This document shows positions 1 to 11,755 of a DNA stretch of 64,000 nucleotides, one piece after another. Under the pieces are notes generated by a model, which saw only the letters and a list, made by a program, of their open reading frames with translations, did no database searches and was not told the origin of the DNA. Made by a program: the position numbers and the translations under genes. The DNA comes from Endothia cerciana (Eukaryota; Ascomycota; Sordariomycetes; Diaporthales; Cryphonectriaceae): positions 248,001 through 312,000 of the forward strand of contig JALRMH010000016.1 of NCBI GenBank assembly GCA_026119935.1, given 5' to 3'. The first letter of the stretch is position 1. Every line of letters begins with the position of its first letter.

Positions 1-89
1 CATACGCTGCACCAATTTCTTTACCTCTTCAGCGATATCGACCACGCACGAGAGACAGGGTGGGGTGCTAACACTCCTTACCAATGCAG

Positions 90-314
90 ACGGCGGTCAG
101 GATTTTACCCGTGGTGAAGCCTACTCGTGACCTCCGCACGCGCCTCATGGCCGCCTCTAGTGGCATGAGTGAGGCAGAAGCTAGACACCTCAATCACTTT
201 TACGATCTCCTGGACCGTTGCCTGGCTGTGAATCCCGACAAGAGGATTACGCCTTCAGAGGCTCTGCGTCACCCGTTCTTCCAGGAGAAGATTGGTGTAT
301 CTTCACGGCGATAG
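90..314 (+). CDS. prp4: Prp4-type pre-mRNA splicing kinase, last exon (partial)
   Basis: This is the 3'-terminal exon of a protein kinase whose other exons lie left of the window. It encodes about 74 residues: a segment with KPTRDLRTRL, an acidic helix, and the C-lobe end DLLDRCLAVNPDKRITPSEA followed by LRHPFF, the usual subdomain XI signature. The KPTRDL stretch followed by a long linker before the last helix is typical of fungal Prp4, the U4/U6-U5 tri-snRNP kinase that phosphorylates Prp6/Prp31-type substrates during spliceosome activation. I start the exon at 90 because a branch-point-like GCTAAC lies at 66-71 and a CAG acceptor at 87-89. No donor is visible in 1-60, so the intron began before the window. 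The ATG at 84 would lie inside the intron. The family call rests on memory of the Prp4 C-terminus; another CMGC kinase is possible. Confidence 0.8.
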   Translation, partial: TAVRILPVVKPTRDLRTRLMAASSGMSEAEARHLNHFYDLLDRCLAVNPDKRITPSEALRHPFFQEKIGVSSRR

Positions 315-3300
315 ACGAAACTGGGGCGTGCGGCTAGAGATGGTTCTGCATAGGCACACATTGGGTAGATGGAAGGAGTATAAGCCAAAATTGTCCATTC
401 CACGTGCCTCCGGCAACGAAGGGTTCGTTGATGGCCGGGCTTTCCACCAGAGGATTAGGATGTAGACAGGAACACGAATACATGCGTTGGCTTTACCATG
501 TGTACTTGTGTCAGAAGGCCACCTCCGCCGAGGTCTTCTCACCGAGTATGGATGACTACCTCTGCGTCTACATCGGCGCAGCGCGGACGTCACATCTCGT
601 GTTGAAGCTATGAACATGCATTCAACCATCGGCGACGGCGAATCACCCGGGCGACGATGCGACCCCCTCGCCCTCGTGATAACCATCAGTGGAGGTTGTG
701 CCCGTCAGCCCAAACTCGTCGCCGTGCATGACCGCGCAGCGGAAACCAACATTAGGATGGAGCAGGGCGACGTAGTTCGCCGCACACTCGTGCAGCACCA
801 CAGCGGCAAGACCGTCATGCACACGAGCACACTACCGGTTCAATGACTGTTGAGCCAGGCCTCTTGACCAGCCTACGCTGACAGGCTAAGGTGGATGACG
901 CCTTCCCTACGGATCGGTAGATATAACAGGTAACTAGTCGGTCACCGGGTGGTGATCGCCCTCTTGATGATGGTGGTGCGCCCTTCCCCCTCCCCAGCGC
1001 GGGACGATCTTCTGACCCGGCACAACTATACACATCGTGTGAGGCCCCCCGTACTGATGCCGGCTGCCGCCCGTGGTGGTGTACTCGCAGCTCAGGAGCC
1101 CCCGTCCGCTTGGCATCGGCAGATACCCGAGCGCAAGCAGGCTGGCGAGGAGGTGGAGGGGGGGGGGGGCGAGGGGCGCCTTCAACGATCGGGCGAGAAT
1201 GTGCAGCTCCGGGGAGCAGCTGGACACCGGGGAGGCGAGACGGGCGGGTGACGGCTAAGGGAAGGGGAAATGTGCACGTCACGAGGCTAGACAAGTGCAA
1301 ATCCCGTCATCGTCCCTTTGCCACGGCGAAGGGCGATATCGAGCCTCATGGACCACGTCGTCTGGGAAGGGACCCGCCCGGCTGGGCTGTACACGCAAAC
1401 AGGTAAAGGCCTGTGGTCCAAGGACAGGCAGGGTCAGACGCCGCAGGGACGAGTAATCACGAGACAGCCACCGTACGCCCTCATCTCCAGACATAGGACG
1501 TAATGTGCACATGTGGATTTGTACAGATCTGATTATCCCAGTTTTCGCTACCGTCCATCACTGTCCGAGCACAAATCAGATCGGATCGGATCAGCTTATC
1601 TATCTGCACAAATTGTGAGCACACTGTGGACCGACCCCATCTCGCAACGTCAGGTATTAGAACGTCCGCAGACACACACATAGGTGAGGTGAGCTTGTTA
1701 GCTGAACCGTGTGGTGACGCGCGGTGTGACGTTCTACACATGCACGTCGGGTTGGACATGAGGCGAAAAGTGTTGCACACGCGCTCGCCTCGGGATGGAT
1801 TTTCGTCTGACGGGGAGACACATCGGGAACATTAGCGGAGAGGATGACGATCCACAGGAATAGGACATGCATCACATATTCGTCACCTCTCCGCAGGATG
1901 GCGCCGGAAACTGCATCTCTGGCGTCGCATCACCCCCGTAAGATCATCTTCCTCGTGCGCGCAGGCCTGGACCCCAAGCTACAAGTCGCGCAAATGGGTC
2001 CGTGGGCTGCTGACAGGCAAGCATGCACGGTATGTGGTAGCGCAAGGGCCCGGCGAGCTGGGGCACACCGAGCGGACGAGATGAGACGAGAGACACAAGC
2101 CATGACAACACATCACGAGACCTGTCCAACGGGTTCTGTCCTCGCGTCAAACTCGCCTGCAGCACCGCAGCGACAACCAGCTCACGGATTGACAGAGTGA
2201 TAGTCGCCTGCCTGATTGGTCCGCGCAGCGAGGGTGCGACGGGCGAACGCAGGCGTTGTGGATAATTTGTGGCCGCATGCCAACGTCAGTGCCCGTCCGA
2301 TGGGATCGGCCAGCCGCAGAGTCGAGCATGCAGTTATCTACAGGTCCCGGTACGGGTCGCGTGACGACACCTCATGCTCTGGCCCGGAACAATTAACGGT
2401 AGACAATCGGGCGAGAGAGAGACCTTGGCAAAAGTGCCATGCGGCTGCGCCCGATTTGAGACAGACAGGTGGACGAGGCTGGTTCGCTGGTCCGTGGCCC
2501 CCAGGCCTCTGATTGGCCGCCGTGGCAGGGAGGGAGAGAGGCTGAACTGCACTTTGTCTCGGACCCTCACCGCCGCCGAAGGAGGGAACTGTTGGTGCGT
2601 GCAGGCGCCAAGGGTGCTCTCTTCTGCGCCAGGGAGTCAGTGCACAGCAAATGCGCACCAGGGGGAACGAACCACAAGGTCTAAATGCATAGACGGCCTT
2701 CAGTTTTCTTTCAGACGCAAAGCATTGTCGGTCGAGCCGAGTCTATCCATGACGTGAAGTCATCCGGTGTCTCATGATACAAACGTAGTGCCCACGCCTC
2801 TCAGCGTTTGGGGCGGTTTCGCACAGATGAAATCAGATGGTTTCCTCAACCGGCCGAATTTAGTTAGGCTGGGGGGACGGTCTCCCGGTTACCCGTACCC
2901 ATAGCGCTGCCAAGTAGGCGTTTATCGTCCGCGTCCACTACGTGCAGGACGCCTTCTGCTAGGTGCAGGGTTAGCGTCCATGCTGGCCCAAGCAGCACGC
3001 CGCCCAGCCCTTAGCGGACGCCATGGCGAGGTTGGCTCCAACGTATGATGGGAAGGGTTGCCCGCCATCGAGATTCGAGACCACGGGAGCCGCGTTGTCG
3101 GTGCTGCCCTCGGCCCTAACACTCTCCATGCCCTGTGAGCATTCTCACGAGCCACGCTACTCGAATGCCGTTCATGCAGGCCGAGCCAATTCCTGTCCCT
3201 AAAGCGTGGTAGGTATGCAGCGGCGTGCCGCTCGGACCACATCTAAAAATCGACGTTGGGGTGTAGCATTGCGCATCCTTTCTCGGAAACGAAACGCTGC

Positions 3301-6300
3301 CACGGCACGGGGTGGGGCCTGGAAGGTGACGGTGGTGTGGTGCTCTTACAAACCATGCAGTAGATTCGAACATAATCGAGATTCTCGGGCTGAGGTGGTT
3401 TCCACCATTCCATCCGGGGCTGTCACACAGTATCGGCTTGTGGTAGCATGCCCCCAAATTGCAGGAACGGTGATCTCGAGGCCAAAAGTATGGCTGTCCA
3501 GATGGGAATCGCCGTTCGCAGAACAGTGAGGTCGCTAGCTTGGTTGGCCCATCACCTAGTCACCCAGGCTGACCCTGGCCTTGACATCATGCCAGCCAGC
3601 CCTGCGCCTCATCTTGGAAGCTGGACAGCGCAAAGGACCCCACACAGAAGGCGATAGCACGGAGCCCTCTAGGATCCGTTCGCAGAATGTGCATCACGGA
3701 AGATCTGTGGAATGAAGATCGGCTGCCACCCTTGTCGGGACGGTTTCGACTGTCGAGGGCTGTCAGACGCCGCTGGTGTGTCCTCCCTCTGGGCCAAGAA
3801 CGTTCCGTTGTTTATGCGCCTGCCGCTCACCGCTCACCCCGACTCCCACTTGTAAGCCGGCTGTGGTGATCAGCACGGAGCGCAAGGGCAAACATCATGC
3901 ATGGAAGGCATGAATCTGGGACGCCCTTCCGTCACCCAGGGGTCTGTTTCAACAGCGAGATGCGGGAGAGTTCATATCGATAACAGCGGGGCGAGACGCC
4001 TAGAACGGGCTCCTCCCCGATGCTCATGGCAAGGCGTGGGTCTCGAGAAACAGGTTCCCCGGAAAATTTGGCACCTCGAATAGATTGGTTGGCTCTCGTG
4101 GTAGGCTGAGCTGGTGGGCCGGGCTTGACTTGCAGCCGCAGTCAATTGAATCGTACGCAGCAAAACCTGATGTTGATTATTCTTGATTTTCAAGATGGGA
4201 CGCGCCAGGTAGAATACAGGGAATGAAGGTGACAAGACGTGCCCACACAGACAGGCACGTAGGGCTCCCCTTGGAGACCGCCTCCCGATCGGTCGTCCTG
4301 GCATGATAAACCGGCCTGTAGGCATGACGCAGCGGCAGCCGAGCCAAGACGGGCGCCAGTGCACTGGCGTTACCCAGAGCGGCGGCCCCCTGGGCGTGGT
4401 GGGGATGGAGACACGGCCGGTGCGCCGTGGGCAGGGCCTACGGGAAGCCTTGCGTCACAGAACAGTGTCACTGTCATGCCGGCCTCAAGGACAGACCTCG
4501 AAGGCCTCGAAGGAGGGACATCAGATGAAGCACGCAGAATCGAGGTGCGTCCCATCACACCTACCGTGTAGGGTGTCTGGTGGTCATCTGATGGTCGCAT
4601 CCCCAAGCCGAGTGCGGCATGACAGCAAGGATGGCCAAGGTGTAAGAGAGGCCTGGTCCTAGCTCCGCGACGAACCAGGAGCGGAAGTTCAGAGGATCAG
4701 ACCTGCCGAGTCGTCTTCAATCTATAGAGTAGCTTCGACGGAAACAGCTCTTGCGAGCTAGTCGTCAATCGACCAGGAACTGGTGGCTTTGTTGAGGGAT
4801 CTCAGCGACGATAGCGGCCAAGTGCATGACAACAAAGGAGCCCGGACGTTGTCCCGCTTGCAGCCGGGCTGCTGGAGGTAGTCCGTAGCCCCACACAGAG
4901 TTCAGTCGATCCCACGACTGCATGAGGTGCTCTTGAGTGTCTAACCCCGGATGCAACTGTTCGGAACAGGAAGCTCGTCTCAACCAGACGACAAGTCGCG
5001 AAACAGGTCACTGATCGATCGTCCCTCTGCGGATGGGAACAAAGGCTTCCTACCCAGGACCATGGGGGTTGGTGCGATGTCCACTGGACGGTCCCGGTCT
5101 TCAAGGCCTCTAACATCCAAGAGCTGCTCAGACGGGGCCAGCCAAACCGTGATCATCCTTCTTCCGACTCCCGTCGGCGAGCTTACGAAGCTTGCTTGTC
5201 TGGAGTCGATCTGCTCTGGCCTCGGAGGGGGCTGTGCCATTATGCTCTGTGGTCTCGGCATTGCGTCTGGCCTCACCAGGTCCACACAGTTAGAGCCATC
5301 AGACGTCAGCGGTAGCGTCTAGGCCTCGAGACGCAATAACGAATCAGATGGGCCGGTTTCAGATCCGATATTGCTCCATATTGACCCGGGGCAGCGACCT
5401 GCCTTGGTTGCCACTCGTGACGATCTTCCCGTCATCACGGAACAATATGCGTGATAACATCTTCTCGAATCGCCGGTGCGACGCTCGAGGAGGGGGGCTG
5501 ATTGGCCAGGAGCAAACCGGGGACGATGCGCCTCTGGCGTTGAATCTCGTAATGCTGAACCTCCGCCAGGAGGCTTCGCTGGTCGATGGGGATGCGGCCG
5601 CGAGGCGTCAGCGCACTACCACGGTTGGAATGCCGCGATGTTCCCAGATTGGCGCTTCTAATTTCATTAGCAAATTACGACGTGGTGTTGTGGCTTGGCC
5701 AATCTGGACTACCACAGCACTATTGTATGCAGATGGACGGCCTCTGGCGAGTTGCAGCGACGCAAATCCGGGCGCAGGCCTCACGCACGGCCATCCGAGA
5801 TTGCAAGGTCCCATCTGCGCCAATTTTGGCTACAGCGCGGTGCGCCACATCGGTGGCTGGTGGCAGCCCCACCTTCGTGACCTGTGGCTTGACCGCCTTA
5901 CCACATACTGTGGTAATGGACCCGTGAACCCTTCCCCCAGGAAGGGAAAAAAAAAACCCCCCTCCATACTATGTAGCCAGGCTGGCTGAGGTGGGCCTTC
6001 CCTCATCATCACCCGTCAAATTTCTTCTCCGCGAGATCAACGCCCAACCATCCAATCCATATTTCCAGCCCCGCCGGCTAACCTGCTGTCATCGGCGTCC
6101 AAGCAAGATCAGAACAGCCATTTCCAGATCTCAGGCCCAGTCCCACCATTCCCACCAGAACAGCGACTTGCGATGCTGGCGACGCGATGTAAAGGCCTGG
6201 ATGCGACCCACTCCATTCCTCGTCCTCTTTGGCCAGGCTACTGCAGATGAGCGGCCTTGACATGCACCTGCCACACCGTCAGTACCGTGCACCACTTGGC

Positions 6301-6504
6301 ACATCATGAGAGAGAGGGCACAAGAGAGGGCACAAGAGGCACCAAGGCCTGCGGGGGGGGCGGCCGGTTTGGGGCCACCTGTGTGGGCTCAACCATCAAG
6401 TGGCGGCAGCCTTCTGCAGCCTTCTGCAGGCCCTAGTGCGGCGCCAAAGAATCCGCTTTCATCCAACTGGATGGCGTTCTCTTACCCACCCTCTCTTTTT
6501 TTTT

Positions 6505-6520
6505 GGGGGGGGGGGGGGGG
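6505..6520. repeat. 16-nt poly-G tract
   Basis: Sixteen consecutive G follow a run of T, in non-coding DNA. This is the longest of several G/C homopolymers in the spacers of this window. It is length-unstable and may be miscounted in the assembly. Confidence 0.9.
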
Positions 6521-7508
6521 ATTCATTGACTCAAGGACTGATCGAATGGCACCTCGCCATTGGGGGGGCTGGCCCTTGTGGTTCCACCCACACCACTTCT
6601 CCGTGACACGAGGCGGCCGTGGCGACCAAACACGGGGTCGATGCCCTCTCCGTGCCAGGGTCCAGTCAGCAATAGCCCGTCAAATTAAGATGGGCGGATG
6701 CATGATTGATTGGCACACCAGCCAGCGTCACTCGAAACTCCCGCAGGCAGGGGGCGGGCCCTGTTCTGTCCCCACCCCATTCTCTCGCCTATCCAGATGC
6801 GGCCCCAGACAGTGCCAGCACCCACCAAGACAGCCTCAATTCTTGCCCTGGCCGCCCCCTCCCCTCGGCATCCTGCGGGACTAGCATACCCCTGGCAATT
6901 CTGCTCATCACGAGGCTGCTACGCGAACATGGCCTGCATGGGCAATGTCACTGGTATTGTCCTGATGCAAGTTGGTTGATTGGTGTCTGACTGCTCCCAA
7001 CTGATCGACGGTCGATTTTCCAGAACCAGGCCGTTGAGCACTACACCGAATTCAGCACTAGGACGTACAGGATGTTCCGGAAGCATTACGTGCACAGGCC
7101 GCTTTGCGTCCCTCAGCGACAACACCACGAGGCTCCAGTATGGGAGGATTCAGGTCGGTACAGCCCGGACCAGAGCATCCCAAGTGATGGCGCTGACGGG
7201 ATATCGCAACCCATACGTCTTCCATACCCGCGTCTTCGAGACCTGCGGCCGAGGACACGGGACCTCCGGTAAGCCCCCTCGGGGGCACCAGAGGCCACCT
7301 GTCATCAACTAGCCGGTGAGGGCCTGGGCACCTCTCGCCTGGCCGTCGCTTGTGTCACAACACAATTTCGTGCCATAACAGATACCCACCTATTTGGCAT
7401 GCCACTTGGGTAGCTGTGTCAGCGTCTGAGATGACCAACATCAACGTCCAACCAGTTGTCTCACCGGGGAGGGGGGCGAGACTTTGGCCCAGGAGCATAC
7501 CCAAGAAA

Positions 7509-7522
7509 CCCCCCCCCCCCCC
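7509..7522. repeat. 14-nt poly-C tract
   Basis: Fourteen consecutive C in non-coding DNA. It is the same kind of tract as those at 11741, 23732 and 32643. Confidence 0.9.
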
Positions 7523-8731
7523 GCGTTGCGACACCAGAGTCCGCAGGTCTTTTTTGCCTCGCGCGTCATGCTGTCTGAACAATACGGCCAGTAGCGGCTG
7601 CAGCAAGCTGACAATGGCTTGCAGTGCGGTAATGTCTAGTGGCGGCCAGGGCGACTCATCTGGACTTATTGCAAAACCGCTAGCAGGGCGGCAAAGAAGG
7701 GCGCACATCAGCTGGTTGTCAAAGAATAGCCACCAGTGAGTGGCCACAGGCACCAAGCCGTCCCAAGGCCCACGAGGCTGCCTCTGCAACAGCCGGATGC
7801 AGCCCGAGTACCGCGGTCGCCACGCTCATTCTCATGAGGCGGGCGGGCGGGCCTGGAGATAGTTTGTTGTCTAGGATACATTCCGTTTCCGGGCACAACA
7901 TGCAGACGCGCCCTGAAGTTTGCACATTCTTTGTGTCTCTACCAGACAGTGACGCAGTATGCTTTCGCAGGCTCCTGTGCCGTTGTAGATCCTAGGTGTA
8001 GGATCCGGCCAAACACACCCTGTGTCGATAGCAGGTCTCAGTCATAGGTTCACACCCCGGGAAGGGGGGGGTGGGTCATGTTGAGCAACATAACAGGCCA
8101 CGCACACACCCACCCAGCATTCCTACAGGACTTCTGGTCTGCAAGCAGGGGGGGGTCCCGGCCTACCAGGTATCCATGCCGCTGCGACATGGGGCATGCA
8201 CCGTCGGGCCATGTACCTATGTACCACTGTGCTGGATATCTCCTCCAGGTCTACTCTCCAGGGTGGGTGTCTGTCTCGCCATGCCCCGAGCTGGACCAAA
8301 TATGTATCTGCGAAGGCCCTCATCTCCAAGCCTTCACGACCACTTCCTCTTACATACCCCCCCCAAAACCTGACGACTCCCTCCGCCAACCCCACCCAAC
8401 ATCACCCTTCACCGCAGGCAGATATCACAACCGACTACTTAGTTGTCTGCTCTATTATCAATCTCGACTTGGTCCTTATTGCCCACAGAGGATCGCCGCC
8501 TGACGTGTTCAAGTCGCCGTCGGACCTTCCAAGCAGGACAAACAAAGGCTGCCGCCATCCAGGTTTTGGTCTCCGCAGGACTCTTTTCTCTCCAGGACTT
8601 CCAGGATCCTCTATGCTGCCGTCTACCTGGACTTGAATTTCCTTTTTCTTCCGTTGTGTTTGGTCTGCCTGAGCCGGCCCCGTTCACGACCCACAGGGAA
8701 AGGAAATCATTTGGACCTCCGACCCGTCAAC

Positions 8732-10458
8732 ATGAGCTATGCACCACCAACGTACTTCCAAGCTTACACTCCCCCCCATACTCCGGCCCCTTACTACCAG
8801 TCCCAGGTAGCTGTGGCACCACTGCAGCAACCCTTGACTCCTCCTCCGTCACCACCTCCAACACGGTATCGTCCCGTCGTCCCTGAGGATAGGTTAGGTT
8901 GCATCGTGGGAGGCAGATTCCGCCTGGAAGAGGTCCTCGGCAGCGGCGCCTATGGCGTCGTGTATACGGCCACTGATATTACCTCGAATATCCGGTATGC
9001 TGTGAAGACGCTCCCCAACTTCAACGCCGATGGCACGCCCTTGGACCAGCGACAAATTGCCTTCAAGACCAGGGAGATCCGCTTGCATTGGATGGCCTCG
9101 GCTCACCCGAACGTTGTCTCCATGTTGAAAATCATCGACGACTTTGACTGCACTTACGTTATCCTGGAATATTGTCCCGAGGGCGATCTGTTCTACAATA
9201 TCACGGATTGTGAACGGTACATTGGCGACGATGCCCTCGCCAAGCGTGTTTTCCTTCAGCTCCTGGATGCTGTAGACTACTGCCACGGCCTTGAGATTTA
9301 CCACCGGGACCTGAAGCCGGAGAACATTCTTGTCACGGACCAAGGAAACACGGTCAAACTTGCAGACTTCGGCCTCGCTACGTCTTCAAGAGTATCTGAA
9401 GATTATGGATGCGGTTCGACGTTCTATATGTCGCCAGGTAAGCTTTACTCGAATCAGGCCCGAGCGAACGACTACAGCAGTCCCTGAGACCTCGATCCAC
9501 TCCGGTCTCCCCCCCAGCAACTAACAATTCACTTTGCTATACAGAATGCCTGGATCACACTGCCCAGAGGAGTTCCTATTACTGCGCCCCCAATGATGTC
9601 TGGAGCCTTGGAGTCATCCTAGTGAACCTCACATGCGGAAGGAACCCGTGGAAGCAGGCCTCGATCGAGGACTCCACCTACCGGGAATACACGCGCAACC
9701 CGGAGTTCCTGAAGACTATCCTCCCGGTGTCGGATGAACTGAACGATATCTTGGGCACGATCTTTACCCGCGATCCAGCGAAGAGGACTACGTTGCCTAC
9801 CCTGCGGCAAGCGATGCTGAATTGCCCCCGCTTCACCAGACCACCGCCGCCGCCGCCGTCCCAACCCATGGCGCATTTCACCGTTCAGGACACCATCCAG
9901 GACACCGTCCAGGAGGATGCCTTCTACGAAATGGAGGACGCCCCTGACTCCCCTGACTCCAGTGCTTCGGATTCTTCCTCTGATATATCCTCGGATTCTT
10001 CCTCGGACGTCTTTTCAGACTCGTCCTCCGATGCCTCCGATGAGGATATAGGTAGCACATGGGACATGTCTGCACATCCTTCCAAGCAGTCCAGTCTGGA
10101 TGGTGTCGACATCGACGACCGGTCTGTGTATACTGTCGCAACCACGGGCCCGAGCCGGCCTGTGTCATCTCAACCTTCCGTCATGCTTGACCAGCCTAGA
10201 TTGGTGTCCTTTCCGCCCCAGGCTCAACAATTCCCTCAAGCACCTCGGCAACACTGGCCAGTTCTTCAGCCCATGGTTCCCATCACACAAGGTCAGTGTG
10301 CACCACCTCCGGTGGTTGGATTGCCACAACAAATCTGGGGCATGGTGGGGGGCATGATGAAGCCGTTCCTGCAGGCATCTCACTCCTCGGCACTTCATTA
10401 CCAGGTACCTTTGCATCCTCAGGTCTCCATCATACCCGTTCCAGGTCTAGGATTTTAG
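8732..10458 (+). CDS. Ran1/Pat1-like Ser/Thr protein kinase, two exons
   Basis: Exons 8732-9437 and 9545-10458 join in phase (GTAAGC donor, TATACAG acceptor) to give 539 residues. The N-terminal 50 residues are Pro/Gln-rich. The kinase domain (about 63-330) shows GSGAYG at 70-75, the ATP-binding lysine at 92, HRDLKPEN from 191, DFG at 212-214 and an MSPE activation-segment end at 233-236, split by the intron. The tail is disordered, with an acidic Ser/Asp block at roughly 365-400 made of SSSD-like units, then a Pro/Gln/His-rich end. In ascomycetes this kinase type (S. pombe Ran1, budding-yeast Sks1/Vhs1/Ksp1 relatives) acts in nutrient signalling and the switch to sexual development. Assignment to that subfamily is inference; kinase identity is certain. 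The start is the first in-frame ATG, with a CAACATGAG context. The flanks are unusually long and gene-free. Confidence 0.88.
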
Positions 10459-10638
10459 AAGCCAAAACTACTTCAATTCGGCTGGGTTGTCTTATGCAGC
10501 CACCTACATCATACCACTACGGATTTAATTTCTTTTTCTCCTTTCCGACCTACTCAAACCACCCCCCCCCCCAAAAAAAAATTGGAATGAACCGAAAAGC
10601 GAGACTTGGGCATTGAGTGTACATAGTTATCCTACCTC

Positions 10639-10661
10639 TTTTTTTTTTTTTTTTTTTTTTT
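10639..10661 (+). repeat. 23-nt poly-T tract in the kinase 3' region
   Basis: Twenty-three consecutive T begin about 180 nt after the kinase stop codon, in a T-rich segment. This fits a 3'-UTR or transcription-end region. Confidence 0.85.
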
Positions 10662-11740
10662 CATTTGTCTCATTTGTCCTTCCCGCCCGGCTGGGAGGTT
10701 TATTTGCTGGGTTTCCCTTAATTTATTTATTTATTTTTTTCCCCAGCATGGAGTTGAGGATTATTATTATATATTGGGGGTCGTTGGGAACGGTCGGTCC
10801 AAGGAAGTCTGCCGGAACGGAAATTGTCACCATCAGGACTGGACGCTATTTTTGAGTACGAACTTTTTCCGGCGCAAAGGATTTGACCAGGAGTTGATCT
10901 ACAGGTCTGGACCAAGGAACCAGAGTTGTCACCATTCGCCCTCTTGGAGGTGCGTTTTGGGCCAACGGTTGGCAATTTTATAGGGGAAGGGGAGATATCA
11001 TTCCAAGATGGTCATAGAGAAGGTTTTAGGGTGGGTCAAATGGGCAGGCAGTCTTGCGCCTGAATTTGGGATTATACCACTTTCATTATGCGGACAGCCA
11101 ACGGCTGAGTTTTGAAATATTGGGTATGGTGCAGGAGAAAACCTTCCAAGAGTTGATGAGCTACGGGTTTTCGATGATGAGATTAGACATACACCGGTCG
11201 GGGAGCTTGGGTACTCGGGAGGCTTGCTCACGCGGTCACCGATCGAATATACGTTTCACTCAGTATACTCAATGCTGGTTCGATGTCGTGGCTTGAAGAT
11301 ACATAAAAGCAAAAGCAGCTTCGAGGATCTCACGAACCTCGGGAATATATTTGACAACACTTGACAGTCATCATTTTGACGACGTTTATCCCATACAACT
11401 GAGACTGGTGAAATCAGTGGATCGAAAATATTGGCCTGCTCGCACTCCCTTCACACGTCCAGGCGACAGACGAAGGAATGTGCTCAGACCGCCAGACCGC
11501 TATCGTCACCTCCCGGTCGAGATCTGACGACCGCAGGAAGCGCTGTCCTTCCCACCGCAACCTGACGGGCTTGGAACTCGCCAATGGGTCTCGCCAGCAC
11601 TTTTGCGATGGAAGACATGGTGGCACATCTCACAATCCCACTTACCCAATTACAGAGCCAGTCGCGCCGCCGTCATCTCCCCCCATCTCCCGGGGCGGCC
11701 AACAATGGCACTCCTGCATCCTTCATCATCAGGAGGGTCG

Positions 11741-11755
11741 CCCCCCCCCCCCCCC
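11741..11755. repeat. 15-nt poly-C tract
   Basis: Fifteen consecutive C followed by AAAG in gene-poor DNA. Confidence 0.9.

Larger units (their letters stand above)
315..8731. other. Gene-poor stretch of 8.4 kb with no supportable gene
   Basis: Open frames here are short, overlap on both strands and have compositionally random translations. The longest (5348-5989, 213 codons) has no motif or splice context. The stretch is not AT-rich, so it does not look like classic RIP-mutated transposon DNA. It contains long homopolymers (12 G at 1158-1169, 16 G at 6505-6520, 14 C at 7509-7522) and small tandem duplications near 6309-6335 and 6410-6430. The right end (about 8340-8731) is C/T-rich, like the leader region of fungal genes, and probably belongs to the kinase gene at 8732. 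No tRNA-like cloverleaf was found by eye. Confidence 0.6.

Noticed and set aside
5348..5989. 213-codon plus-strand frame in the left gene-poor region
   Set aside because: No motif, ends in a homopolymer-derived Lys/Pro tract, and other frames nearby are equally long.
8633..8731. N-terminal extension of the Ran1-like kinase to 8633
   Set aside because: The codon at 8633 is TTG; the first in-frame ATG is at 8732 and has a good context.
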